Source of the DNA: CAYGZA01 sp964354135
GTDB taxonomy: Bacteria > Planctomycetota > Planctomycetia > Pirellulales > Thermoguttaceae
Length of the DNA stretch: 15,077 bases
Reading direction: 5' to 3'
NCBI GenBank assembly: GCA_964354135.1
Contig: CAYGZA010000155.1
Coordinates: forward strand, 1 to 15,077
In this document: in pieces, positions 1 to 7,356 of the stretch
Numbering within the stretch: the first letter of the stretch is position 1
Layout of the letters: each line of letters starts with the position of its first letter
The notes under the pieces: model-generated
What the model was told of the DNA's origin: nothing
Databases searched by the model: none
Seen by the model: only the letters and a program-made list of their open reading frames with translations
Translations under genes and position numbers: made by a program

Positions 1-696
1 CCGGCGGCCTTCCACTTACTGGAAGCGCTGAAGCTGTACCTCTCCCTGAAGAAATGCGTCTTCGTCCTGGGGCTCGATTGGCGCAACGTCCGTCGCGCAG
101 TCCCGGCCGACTACCTCGGCAAGCTCTGCCAGTCGGTGTGCGCCGTCCCTCTGTTGGCGAATCCCGAGCCGCTCCTGCGCCGTTTGCTCGGCCCTTCGGC
201 AGCCGAGGACCCCGACGACCCGTGGGTCCGCCTTATCTTGCAGCACAAGCTGCTACCCCGCAACCCGCGCAAGATCAAGTTTCTCACCAACGCCCTTCTC
301 CAGTACCTCACTCGCCTGAACCACGTGCTGCCATCGGGCCCGGCCGACGAGTCGGACCATGAACTCGCGCTTATCGCCGTCTACCTGAAGGTCTTCGCCA
401 ACGACGTCTTCCGGATCCTCGAGTCGGACAGGGCGTTCTGGCCGACCCTGGTCGATTTCTGCAAGAGCGGCAAGAGCAAGCACGCGGCCCTTGAGCCCTT
501 CCGTCTTTCCGAGGAGGCCCGGGAGACGGCCGCCTCGCAAACGGCGGAAGCCCCGGCCTACGAGTACTCGCCCGCATTTCTCGACCCCGCGGACGAAGGG
601 GTCTTGCACGCGGCCAAACTGATCCGCGAGTGGCACGGCGGCGACCCGCCAACCGACGAGCAGTTTGACCGGTACTTCCTGCTGATCAAGGGGTGA
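1..696 (+). CDS. KAP-family P-loop NTPase, C-terminal part (5' end outside window)
   Basis: The reading frame is open from base 1 to the TGA at 694-696, giving 231 visible residues; the start and the Walker A and B motifs lie upstream. Residues 4-34 (FHLLEALKLYLSLKKCVFVL followed by GLDWRNV) match the strand-helix block that follows Walker B in KAP NTPases, where the usual pattern is LLEaIklfL...cvFVlavD. Around residue 86, NPRKIKFLTNALLQY matches the KAP block NPRrikrfxN near the end of the NTPase domain. KAP proteins are STAND-related ATPases, often membrane-associated; PifA of the F plasmid, which excludes phage T7, is a known member. No membrane segment is visible in this part. The stop overlaps the GTG start of the NACHT gene, so the two are probably translated together. 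The family call is by eye and fairly firm; the function is inferred. Confidence 0.75.
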   Translation, partial: PAAFHLLEALKLYLSLKKCVFVLGLDWRNVRRAVPADYLGKLCQSVCAVPLLANPEPLLRRLLGPSAAEDPDDPWVRLILQHKLLPRNPRKIKFLTNALLQYLTRLNHVLPSGPADESDHELALIAVYLKVFANDVFRILESDRAFWPTLVDFCKSGKSKHAALEPFRLSEEARETAASQTAEAPAYEYSPAFLDPADEGVLHAAKLIREWHGGDPPTDEQFDRYFLLIKG

Positions 697-3032
697 CCAC
701 GGTGTCCGGCCTCTCCACCGACCTCTCGCGCCCCGAGCCGCTCAAGGACCAGTTCTTCAACCCCTGGGACGATCCGCGGTGGATCAAGTATCTCAATGCG
801 CTGCGGGCCCCGTTCTGGTACATCCGCTTCCTTGGGCTGCCGACGCTCAAGGACGAGCCGAACGCGACGCTCGATGAGTTCTACGTGCCGCTCTACCTCT
901 CGCGGCGGCACAGCCCGGTGCCCGAGGCGGAAGCGGGCGAGACCCTCTCTGTCGAGGGCCTGCTGGCGGATCCAGGCCGCGTGATCGTGCTCGGCGATCC
1001 CGGGTCGGGCAAGTCCACCCTGGTGAAGTACGTCACTATGGCCTTCGCCTCGCGGCGCGAAGGCCCCCTGGTGGAGGCCCTGGGCCGGCTCATCCCCTTG
1101 CCCATTGTGCTCCGCGATTTCCGCGTCCACCCCGAGATCACGTTTGCGGAGCTTCTGGATCAACTTCGGGACCAGCCCTTCTGGCCGCAGGAGGTCGGGC
1201 CAGACGATCTGGCCCAGGTCCTCGGCACCGGGCAGGCGATCGTGCTTCTGGACGGGCTGGATGAGATTGGCGACGTCCGCTGCCGCGAGGGCCTTCGTCG
1301 CGCGATCCTCGAAAGCGCCGTTCCGCTCTATCCGCGCTCGAAATGGCTCCTGACCAGCCGCATCGTAGGTTATGACGATGTTGCATTCCACTTCGTGGGG
1401 CCCCGCATTGGGCATGTCCTTTATGGTGAGGTGTGGAGCAACTACGTGGCCAACGTAGAGGAAAACCGGGCCGAGGCAGCCCGGGTCGGTTATGGTGAGC
1501 TGGCGGGCGACCTCATGGCCTACAAAGAGCTGAAATACGCCGAGGCGGCATCGCGATTTCTGGCGCCGGTCTACGTGCTCCCCTTCTCCGACGAGCAGAT
1601 TGCTCGGTTCGCCCACAATTGGTACGCCCTGCGCGAGCCGGACGAGCATCGGCGTCAAACGGGCGCGGATTCGCTGGTTCAGGCCATCTTCAAGTCGCCG
1701 ACCATTACCCGGCTTGCGCGGATCCCCAACCTGTTGACCATCATGGCCCTGGTTCACCGCGTGCGGGCCTACCTGCCTAACGGGCGCGCGCTCTTGTTTG
1801 AGGACATCTCCCAGGCCTACCTCCACTCGATCGACGAGTTCTACGGCATCAAGTCGTTGGATTACCCGCTTGCGCAGAAGAAGCGGTGGCTGGCGCGGGT
1901 GGGGTTCGAGATGCAGCGCCGCCGCTCGGAGGAGCCGGGAGAGCGTCGGAGCGCGGAATCGAGCGACGTCCTCGCCGCCGCTCACGAAGTTCGCTCTTGG
2001 GTGGCGGATGCCATGGAGCAATCCGGCTACGCGCGGGACGAGCAGGCGGCCGCGGCCTTTGTGGATTACGTGGGCCGCCGGAGTGGGCTGCTGTTGCCCC
2101 GCGGACCCGAGCAGTTCGCCTTCATGCACCTCTCGTTCCAGGAGTACTTTGCCGCGGTCTACCTCGCGGACCAACTGATTTCCCCAAGGCGGGTCCTTGG
2201 TGACGAGGTTCTCCGCGGGTGGGCCGGGCAAGTCGTCTGGCGCGAGACGATGGTCTTCCTCTTCGAGTTACTGGCCGACAAGCAGGACTGGTCCGAGACG
2301 GTCGCCGAGAAGCTGTTTGGCCAGGATTTCGGTCTTGTGGCGAAACCCGGCGACGAAGCCCTCGGACTGGCCCCCTTGGCGGCCCAGTTGGCCGCGGACC
2401 CCCACTCAGGTTTCACTCGGCGGATGCGCCAACAGGCCACCCGGCTCTGCTGCGAGCGCCTGCTGAAGATGGATCCGATGGCTTTTGACAGCATGCGCGA
2501 GCTGGCGATTCCGATCTTCTCGGTGAAGGGAGACCGGCTTCAGGAGGCATGGGATGCGCTGATCGACGCCGTAAGGGGCTCCGACGCGCACGTGCTCCAC
2601 CTCGACGGTGCGCCCATATCGGATCTCGCTCCGCTGGCCGGGCTGACCAACCTGGGGGGGCTTTTCCTCAATGGCACGCGGGTTTCGGACCTCGCTCCGC
2701 TGGCCGGGCTGAGCAACCTTGGAGCGCTTCTCCTCAGCAACACGCGGGTTTCGGACCTCGCTCCGTTGGCCGGGCTCACCAACCTTAAGGTGCTTTTCCT
2801 CAATAACACACGGGTTTCGGACCTCGCTCCGCTGGCCGGGCTGACCAACCTGAACACGCTTTTCCTCGATGACACGCGGGTTTCGGACCTCACTCCGCTA
2901 GCGCACTTGCCAAACCTGAGGCTGGTGTCCATTGCCGAAGCGGCATTGGATCGCCGGGCCTTGGCCGCACTCCACGCGTCGCGCAAGGCCGCGGGCTTGC
3001 CGGAGATCGATGTCCGCTCCGTCCTCACGTGA
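693..3032 (+). CDS. NACHT-domain STAND NTPase with C-terminal leucine-rich repeats (NLR-like)
   Basis: This is a complete protein of 779 residues. About 90 residues with no recognised effector domain come first. The NACHT domain follows, with Walker A GDPGSGKST at residues 101-109 and the Walker B signature LLDGLDE ending at E191. FMHLSFQEYFAAVYLADQL is the helical motif typical of the end of NACHT proteins. From about residue 633 there are four to five 22-residue LRRs of internalin or SDS22 type (unit DLAPLAGLTNL...TRVS). Animal NLRs and bacterial bNACHT anti-phage proteins share this layout of sensor repeats behind a switch ATPase. The first GTG (693) overlaps the upstream stop as GTGA. A second in-frame GTG at 702 is better spaced from AAGGGG at 688-693 and may be the real start. 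With no effector at the N-terminus, the KAP partner may provide output; that is inference, as is the anti-phage role. Confidence 0.88.
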   Translation: MTTVSGLSTDLSRPEPLKDQFFNPWDDPRWIKYLNALRAPFWYIRFLGLPTLKDEPNATLDEFYVPLYLSRRHSPVPEAEAGETLSVEGLLADPGRVIVLGDPGSGKSTLVKYVTMAFASRREGPLVEALGRLIPLPIVLRDFRVHPEITFAELLDQLRDQPFWPQEVGPDDLAQVLGTGQAIVLLDGLDEIGDVRCREGLRRAILESAVPLYPRSKWLLTSRIVGYDDVAFHFVGPRIGHVLYGEVWSNYVANVEENRAEAARVGYGELAGDLMAYKELKYAEAASRFLAPVYVLPFSDEQIARFAHNWYALREPDEHRRQTGADSLVQAIFKSPTITRLARIPNLLTIMALVHRVRAYLPNGRALLFEDISQAYLHSIDEFYGIKSLDYPLAQKKRWLARVGFEMQRRRSEEPGERRSAESSDVLAAAHEVRSWVADAMEQSGYARDEQAAAAFVDYVGRRSGLLLPRGPEQFAFMHLSFQEYFAAVYLADQLISPRRVLGDEVLRGWAGQVVWRETMVFLFELLADKQDWSETVAEKLFGQDFGLVAKPGDEALGLAPLAAQLAADPHSGFTRRMRQQATRLCCERLLKMDPMAFDSMRELAIPIFSVKGDRLQEAWDALIDAVRGSDAHVLHLDGAPISDLAPLAGLTNLGGLFLNGTRVSDLAPLAGLSNLGALLLSNTRVSDLAPLAGLTNLKVLFLNNTRVSDLAPLAGLTNLNTLFLDDTRVSDLTPLAHLPNLRLVSIAEAALDRRALAALHASRKAAGLPEIDVRSVLT
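2622..2899 (+). repeat. 66-bp tandem repeats encoding LRR units of the NACHT protein
   Basis: Units begin at 2622, 2688, 2754 and 2820 with an exact 66-base period, and a fifth, diverging unit begins at 2886. The shared core is GACCTCGCTCCGCTGGCCGG, continuing into a block for GLTNL and ending in CGGGTTTCG. Units 1 and 4 differ at 8 of 66 positions by my count, and only one of these is synonymous. Each unit encodes one 22-residue leucine-rich repeat, so this is a coding repeat and not a CRISPR or satellite. The near identity points to recent duplication. Confidence 0.9.
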
Positions 3033-3293
3033 GCGAGGAGCGCGCCGCCAAGCCTCTCTCACCCAAGTCACGTGGCCCGGTCAACCTGTGCTTACCACCG
3101 GCCGCCGCAAGGACCACGGAATCGCGATCCGCGAGGAGCGAGAAATGCTGGCGCTTTTCCGCTATCTGACGAACATCTACTGTTACTTCGGCGAGTCCGA
3201 ATGGGCCGCCCCCGTTTTTTGTACCAGGTGTTATGAGAGTACTGTTTGGGGAACAGGTAAAGGTTGAATCCAGGGGTTCGGCTGTGCGGCTGA
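3033..3293. other. Intergenic stretch after the NACHT gene
   Basis: Apart from the small ORF at 3145-3267, I see no gene, tRNA or clear terminator here. The stretch separates the NTPase operon from the decayed STAND-like fragment downstream. It is richer in stop codons than its surroundings, which fits decayed or non-coding sequence. Confidence 0.4.
3145..3267 (+). CDS. Possible small protein of 40 residues, unknown function
   Basis: ATG at 3145 is preceded by a strong Shine-Dalgarno sequence, GAGGAG at 3133-3138, with 6 bases between. The product begins MLALFRYLTNIYCYFGESEW and contains three cysteines, two of them in CTRC. It is rich in aromatic residues (F, Y, W) and matches nothing I recognise. 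It lies 112 bases after the NACHT stop on the same strand, so it could be a third cistron. The ribosome-binding site is the only positive sign, and such sequences arise by chance in G-rich DNA. It is equally likely to be a meaningless ORF in a decayed region. Confidence 0.25.
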   Translation: MLALFRYLTNIYCYFGESEWAAPVFCTRCYESTVWGTGKG

Positions 3294-3815
3294 GGGCTGA
3301 TTTCGGTTCAAAATGATATCGGCCTCCATGCCGGAATAGGGTACACCTATGGGTCTGACATCGGAGGTGGCCCAGACGGCAAGGAGGCCGAGGCCGCTTC
3401 CGACGCCCGCCTTCAGGCGGAACTCCAATCGCAGGCCCGCCAGTACCGCCGGCTGGCCCGCGACGCCAAACGCAGCTTCCCCGGCACGAAATATGAACTC
3501 CAGAAGCACGCCCCCTTGATCGTCGCGAGCGTTCTCGCCACGCAGCGCCGGGAAGAGCGCGAGAAACTGGAGTCCCTCCTTGCCGGCCTCGAAGCGCGCG
3601 GCTGGACCAAGCTCGTGGCGGCCATCCGTCGCGCCCTGGCGGGCGAGCGGGACGCCGACGTTCTGTGCGAGGACCTCGATCTGCAATCCTCGATGATCGT
3701 CGAGACGATCCTTCGCGCCCTTTCCGAGGCCACTTTCCGCGCCCGCTCCCAGCACTGCTCGCAGTCCCAGGCCGCGGCAGGCTTGGACAGGACAAACGCG
3801 AAGGAGCATTTATGA
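3294..3815 (+). pseudogene. Remnant of a STAND/TPR-type protein C-terminus
   Basis: The frame is open from just after a TGA at 3291 to the TGA at 3813-3815, but it has no ATG or GTG. The only usual start is a TTG at 3516, which would give 99 residues and cut into the conserved part. The product resembles the tail found at the end of large NB-ARC/TPR-type bacterial proteins: charged helices (LQAELQSQARQYRRLARDAK), then EKLESLLAGLEARGW, LVAAIRRALAGERD and DLDLQSSMIVETILRAL. I recall this ending (GW..LV.AIRRIL.GERDEd.L...LDleDs.Iv..IL) from that group, without a formal alignment. It is most simply a gene that lost its NTPase part. Its stop overlaps the acyltransferase start as ATGA, so it may still be translated and coupled. 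Alternatively it is a short standalone helical protein. Confidence 0.45.
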
Positions 3816-5029
3816 ACCGTTTACCCTTGCAGAAACCGCCGCAATGGTGGTCGCCCAAACCAAGCCCGTGGTGGATCCGCTTCTTTCGCCCCTTGCGCAA
3901 GCGCCACCAGCGCAAGGCCGAGCGGCTCCGGCAAATCGACGTCCGCGGCCACCAGCACGTGCGCCAGGCCATCGCGGACAACCTCGGTGTGCTCATCGCT
4001 CCCAATCACCCCAGTCACGCCGACTGCTTCCCCCTGTATGAGGCCGCGGACCAAGCGGGCACCCCCTTGTACATTATGGTGGCCTGGCAGGTCTTCCCTA
4101 GCGTCAACTGGTTCACGGGCTGGGTCCTGCGCCGGCATGGCTGCTTCAGCGTCGATCGCGAGGGGAGCGACCTACAGGCCATGCGTCAGGCCGTCGAAAT
4201 CCTCGAAGCGGGCCCGTATCCGCTGGTCGTGTTTCCCGAAGGCGAGGTCTACCACGTCAACGACCGCATCACGCCGTTTCGTGAGGGACCTGCGGCGATG
4301 GCCATCCTGGCCGCGCGCAAAGGTCGGCGCCCCATCGTCTGCATCCCCTGTGCTCTCAAGTTCCGCTACCTCGAAGACCCCACGCCCGGGCTGCTGGAGC
4401 TGATGGAGCGGTTGGAGCGGGCGATCTACTGGCGCCCGCGCCCCGACCTGACACTCCGCGAGCGCATCTACCACTTCGCCGAAGGGGCCTTGGCTCTGAA
4501 GGAGATCGAGTTCCTGGGGCGGGCCTCCGAGGGGCCGCTCCCGCAGCGCATCGCCCACCTGATCGACTTCATTCTCAACAGCCTCGAGGCCCGGCACGGG
4601 CTCGATCTCGCTACCTCGACCGCCCCTGAGCGGGTCAAGGCCCTGCGCCAGCGCTTGATCACGCGCCTGCAGGAATTGCCACGGGACGACCCGGCCCGAC
4701 AGCAGTGCGACGAAGACCTGGAAGATGTATTCTTGGTAGTGCAACTGTTCAGTTACCCGGGCGACTACGTGGCCCAGCAGCCGAGCATCGAGCGGATCGC
4801 CGAGACGCTCGACAAGTTCGAGGAGGATTCCCTCGGCACGCCCTTTGCGACCCTCCGGGGTGCTCGCGCGGCGACCGTCACGTTCGGCGAGCCGATCCGC
4901 GTGAGCGCCGAGCGAGGCAAGAACGCGACGGCGGCGCTGACGAGGCTGTTGGAGGAGCGAGTCCAGGCACTCTTAGACGAAGACCCTGCGGCAACCGGTG
5001 GGGGTGCGGCCGGCTCTGTCGCGGGATAG
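3812..5029 (+). CDS. PlsC-type 1-acyl-glycerol-phosphate acyltransferase family protein with C-terminal extension
   Basis: The family transfers acyl groups to glycerol-phosphate or related acceptors at the inner face of the membrane. The start is ATG 3812, with AAGGAG at 3801-3806 and 5 bases between, giving 405 residues; a start further upstream in this frame at 3665 has no such signal. The acyltransferase motifs are in order: HX4D as NHPSHAD at residues 65-71 (H66, D71), FPEGEVY from residue 141, FREGPAAMA at 157-165, and VCIPCALKF from residue 176. A tryptophan- and arginine-rich N-terminus (residues 11-34) could sit on the membrane. Residues from about 220 to 405 form a helical extension beyond the usual family length of roughly 200-260; I recognise no domain there. 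The start overlaps the preceding remnant by ATGA. The actual acyl acceptor cannot be told from the sequence. Confidence 0.82.
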   Translation: MNRLPLQKPPQWWSPKPSPWWIRFFRPLRKRHQRKAERLRQIDVRGHQHVRQAIADNLGVLIAPNHPSHADCFPLYEAADQAGTPLYIMVAWQVFPSVNWFTGWVLRRHGCFSVDREGSDLQAMRQAVEILEAGPYPLVVFPEGEVYHVNDRITPFREGPAAMAILAARKGRRPIVCIPCALKFRYLEDPTPGLLELMERLERAIYWRPRPDLTLRERIYHFAEGALALKEIEFLGRASEGPLPQRIAHLIDFILNSLEARHGLDLATSTAPERVKALRQRLITRLQELPRDDPARQQCDEDLEDVFLVVQLFSYPGDYVAQQPSIERIAETLDKFEEDSLGTPFATLRGARAATVTFGEPIRVSAERGKNATAALTRLLEERVQALLDEDPAATGGGAAGSVAG

Positions 5030-5190
5030 ATCGACTGCGGAGGCAAGTATAGCACCTCTGTAAGGGGTTTTGCACTTCAGGCGCTCTGACGCCTTGTGAA
5101 CGGCGGCAGGCTTGCTCCGCGGGCTGCCAGGGATGATGCCTCGGGTGGCTAGCGGGCAACGGCCTCCCCCGAGATCCGGAGGAACTCACC

Positions 5191-5328
5191 ATGCCTTACG
5201 CGGCAGGCAAGAGACTGGCCCAATCGCTCTATGCCACGTACAGCCAATGGATGCGTGACGACTGCCCTCAGCACGCCGCAACCCCCGTTCCGCCAGTCAC
5301 TTCTGCGGGACAACATATCGAGCCCTGA
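5191..5328 (+). CDS. Possible small protein of 45 residues, unknown function
   Basis: ATG at 5191 follows CCGGAGGAACTCACC, in which GGAGG is well placed. The product starts MPYAAGKRLAQSLYATYSQW and ends at TGA 5326-5328. The N-terminal half could be an amphipathic helix and the second half is rich in Pro, Ala and Thr. I do not recognise it. It could be a leader or small ORF ahead of the catabolic run, a remnant of a larger gene, or chance. The ribosome-binding site is the only support. Confidence 0.25.
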   Translation: MPYAAGKRLAQSLYATYSQWMRDDCPQHAATPVPPVTSAGQHIEP

Positions 5329-5350
5329 CGATCGGCGGTGAGACAAAGCA

Positions 5351-5379
5351 TTGCCTACGCAGGTGGCATAGAGTACAAA
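5351..5379 (+). promoter_or_regulatory. Weak sigma70-like promoter candidate before the catabolic run
   Basis: TTGCCT at 5351-5356 and TACAAA at 5374-5379 are separated by 17 bases, with four of six matches to consensus in each box. The pair lies about 100 bases before the KARI-like start. Such matches occur by chance and planctomycete promoters are poorly defined, so this is only a candidate. Confidence 0.15.
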
Positions 5380-5479
5380 GCAGCGTCTGGAAGGCTCCTT
5401 CAACCAGAGCCTGCTTCACGATATCCTTCCAGGCTTCTGCCCGGAAGTCCTGTAGGAGGCCCAAACGGGAGCACAATCG

Positions 5480-6502
5480 ATGAGACTCCTGAAAGATGAC
5501 GATGCCTCGCTGGAACCTCTGCGAGGACACACCGTGGCCGTGCTCGGGTACGGAAATCAGGGCAGGGCGCAGGCGATGAACCTGCGCGATAGCGGCGTCA
5601 GGGTGATCGTCGGCAATCGCGACGACCGTTACCGCCAACAGGCGGTCGCGGACGGCTTCGAGCCGCTTTCAATTACCGAGGCGGCTGCCGCTGGCGATGT
5701 GCTGCTGATTCTTACCACGGATGAGTCCCAGCCGGTCCTTTGGGAAAGGCATATTCTGGCCGGGATCCGCAAGGGAGACACCCTGGTGTGGGCAAGCGGC
5801 TACAACGTGGGATACGGATTGATCGCGCCGCCCGAGGATACCGATGTAGTCCTGGTCGCGCCGAGGATGACTGGGAACATGGTGCGCACGCTGTTCGAGC
5901 GGGGCAAGGGTGCCATCGCGCAGTTCGCGGTGTACCGGGATGTGAGCGGCCAGGCGCGCCAGCGGGCATTGGCGTTGTGCAAGGGGATTGGCTGCACGCG
6001 CGGCGGGGTCTTCGAGTCGTCCTTCCGTGAGGAAGCGGAACTGGATCTCTTCGCCGAGCAGGTGGTATGGCCCGTCTTGACCGCCTGGATGCGGGAGTGC
6101 TTCGAGCTGGGCGTCGAACTGGGCTTCTCGCCGGAGTTGATGGTCATGGAACTGTACGCCTCCGGCGAGACGGCGGAGATCATGGGGGCGATGGCCCGCA
6201 ACGGATTCTTCCGACAGATGACCCACCATTCCACCACCAGCCAATACGGCACGCTCTCCCGCGGTCCGGAGTTGGTGACGGAGTCGATGCGCGCCAAGGC
6301 CCGCGAGTTGTTCTTGCGCGACATTCGTGGCGGGGCATTCGTCAAGGAATGGAGCGACGAGCAGGCCCAGGGCTCCGAGAGATTGGAAGCACTGCGTCGC
6401 GCGGCCTTGGAGCACCCGATGAGCCGGACCGAGCTGGAAGTGATCGGTGCGGTCCAGGCGGCCCGCTCCCTTGGTGCCGCCGCGCACAGGCCACAGGAGT
6501 GA
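5480..6502 (+). CDS. Ketol-acid reductoisomerase-like protein with altered active site
   Basis: The 340 residues match class I KARI in length and order. The Rossmann part has GYGNQG at 23-28 and VAPRMTG at 126-132. The all-helical part has ELDLFAEQ with metal-ligand equivalents D189 and E193, then MELYAS at 223-228 and STTSQYG at 251-257, where canonical enzymes have FEclHE and SnTAEYG. Aligned by eye to E. coli IlvC, the active-site histidine (H132) is S106, the lysine (K155) is R129, and the second C-terminal metal glutamate (E393) is S228, although E230 is close. D217, E221, E389 and S414 equivalents are kept. IlvC proper isomerises and reduces acetolactate for valine and isoleucine synthesis; this paralog stands with sugar genes and probably acts on another substrate. 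ATG 5480 follows GGGAG. The next gene starts 6 bases after its stop. Confidence 0.82.
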   Translation: MRLLKDDDASLEPLRGHTVAVLGYGNQGRAQAMNLRDSGVRVIVGNRDDRYRQQAVADGFEPLSITEAAAAGDVLLILTTDESQPVLWERHILAGIRKGDTLVWASGYNVGYGLIAPPEDTDVVLVAPRMTGNMVRTLFERGKGAIAQFAVYRDVSGQARQRALALCKGIGCTRGGVFESSFREEAELDLFAEQVVWPVLTAWMRECFELGVELGFSPELMVMELYASGETAEIMGAMARNGFFRQMTHHSTTSQYGTLSRGPELVTESMRAKARELFLRDIRGGAFVKEWSDEQAQGSERLEALRRAALEHPMSRTELEVIGAVQAARSLGAAAHRPQE

Positions 6503-6508
6503 CCGACC

Positions 6509-7285
6509 ATGCGACTGAAGGACAAGGTGGCGATCGTCACCGGCGCGGCACAGGGCATCGGAGAGGGTATCGCTCGGGTGTTCGCCCGGGAGGGCGCAAC
6601 GGCCGTGATTGCGGACATCAACGACCAACGGGGCGAAGCCGTTGCCGCGGCAATCCGGCAGTCAGGCGGTCGGGCTGGCTACCTCCATGCCGACGTCACG
6701 TCGGAGTCGGAGATTCGTGGACTGATCGAGCAAACGGTCCAAGAACACCGCGTCCTCAACATCATCGTCAACAATGCCGGCACCGCCGTGGTGCGTTCGG
6801 TGGAGGAAAGCACGGTCGAAGAGTGGGATCGGCTGATGGCTGTCAACGTCCGCTCGATTTTCCTGACGGCGAAGTACGCGGTGCCACACCTGCGACGACA
6901 GGGGGGAGGCGCGATTCTGAACGTGGGATCGGTATCGAGCCTCGCCGGGCAGCAGGGCACCCCATGCTACTGCGCCAGCAAAGGCGCCGTCCTGATGCTG
7001 ACCAGGAGCTTGGCCGTGGATTACGGACCAGACAAGATCCGGGTGAACTGCCTGTGCCCGGGGATCACCGACACGCCGCTGCTGCGGTTCCATGTTGGCC
7101 ACGCAGCCGACGCGGAAGCACATCTGCGGCAGCGGCTGGGGCGGGTTCCCACGGGGGAGATGTTGTATCCCGAGGATATGGGGCGTGCGGCCGCTTTCCT
7201 CTGCAGCGATGACGCGCGCGGCATCACCGGCGCCTATCTGTTGGTTGACGGGGGCTACCTGGCTTGCGCGGAGTTCTCCCGGTGA
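6509..7285 (+). CDS. Short-chain dehydrogenase/reductase (SDR), classical type
   Basis: The 258 residues have the complete classical SDR motif set: cofactor loop TGAAQGIG at 11-18, NNAG at 88-91, active-site N113, S141, Y154 and K158 (YCASK), and the PG motif in CLCPGITDTPLL. An Asp at the end of the second strand (D36, in VIADIN) suggests NAD(H) rather than NADP(H). The C-terminal GAYLLVDGGY is typical of the FabG/sugar-dehydrogenase branch. ATG 6509 is preceded by CAGGAG and lies 6 bases after the KARI-like stop, so both are almost certainly in one operon. With the rhamnosidase and TIM-barrel neighbours, the likely role is oxidation of a sugar or of a polyol or hydroxy-acid intermediate. 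The substrate cannot be read from the sequence. Confidence 0.9.
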   Translation: MRLKDKVAIVTGAAQGIGEGIARVFAREGATAVIADINDQRGEAVAAAIRQSGGRAGYLHADVTSESEIRGLIEQTVQEHRVLNIIVNNAGTAVVRSVEESTVEEWDRLMAVNVRSIFLTAKYAVPHLRRQGGGAILNVGSVSSLAGQQGTPCYCASKGAVLMLTRSLAVDYGPDKIRVNCLCPGITDTPLLRFHVGHAADAEAHLRQRLGRVPTGEMLYPEDMGRAAAFLCSDDARGITGAYLLVDGGYLACAEFSR

Positions 7286-7356
7286 GAAACCCCCTTTCCT
7301 TTTGGCTCCGATCTGCCGCCAAGACGCTCTCACTCGACAACCCGTGAGGCTATGCG

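Larger units (their letters stand above)
5030..5479. other. Intergenic region upstream of the catabolic gene run
   Basis: About 450 bases without a convincing gene. It contains a 45-codon ORF with a good ribosome-binding site (5191-5328), a weak promoter-like pair (5351-5379), and a 5-bp GC stem at 5079-5094 (AGGCG/CGCCT) that lacks a T-tract and is too weak to call a terminator. Regulation of the gene run starting at 5480 would have to act here. Confidence 0.4.

Noticed and set aside
558..2231. Minus-strand open frame of 557 codons
   Set aside because: It lies opposite the NACHT gene, which has clear Walker motifs; the minus frame is a G+C-driven shadow with no family motif.
2622..2951. CRISPR-like regular repeat
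   Set aside because: The 66-base period equals 22 codons in frame and encodes LRRs; there are no unique spacers between repeats.
3665..3811. Upstream start for the acyltransferase gene
   Set aside because: The extra 49 residues are arginine- and proline-rich with no similarity to the family, and ATG 3812 has AAGGAG 5 bases upstream.
3025..4005. Minus-strand open frame of 326 codons
   Set aside because: It is arginine-rich and low in complexity, and covers the acyltransferase start with its good ribosome-binding site.
5079..5094. Terminator hairpin after the acyltransferase gene
   Set aside because: The stem is only 5 bp and no T-tract follows.
5297..5638. Minus-strand open frame of 113 codons
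   Set aside because: It overlaps the KARI-like N-terminus, has no ribosome-binding site worth noting, and matches no family.
6067..7212. Plus-strand open frame of 381 codons
   Set aside because: It crosses the end of the KARI-like gene and most of the SDR gene in a third frame; both real genes show full motif sets.
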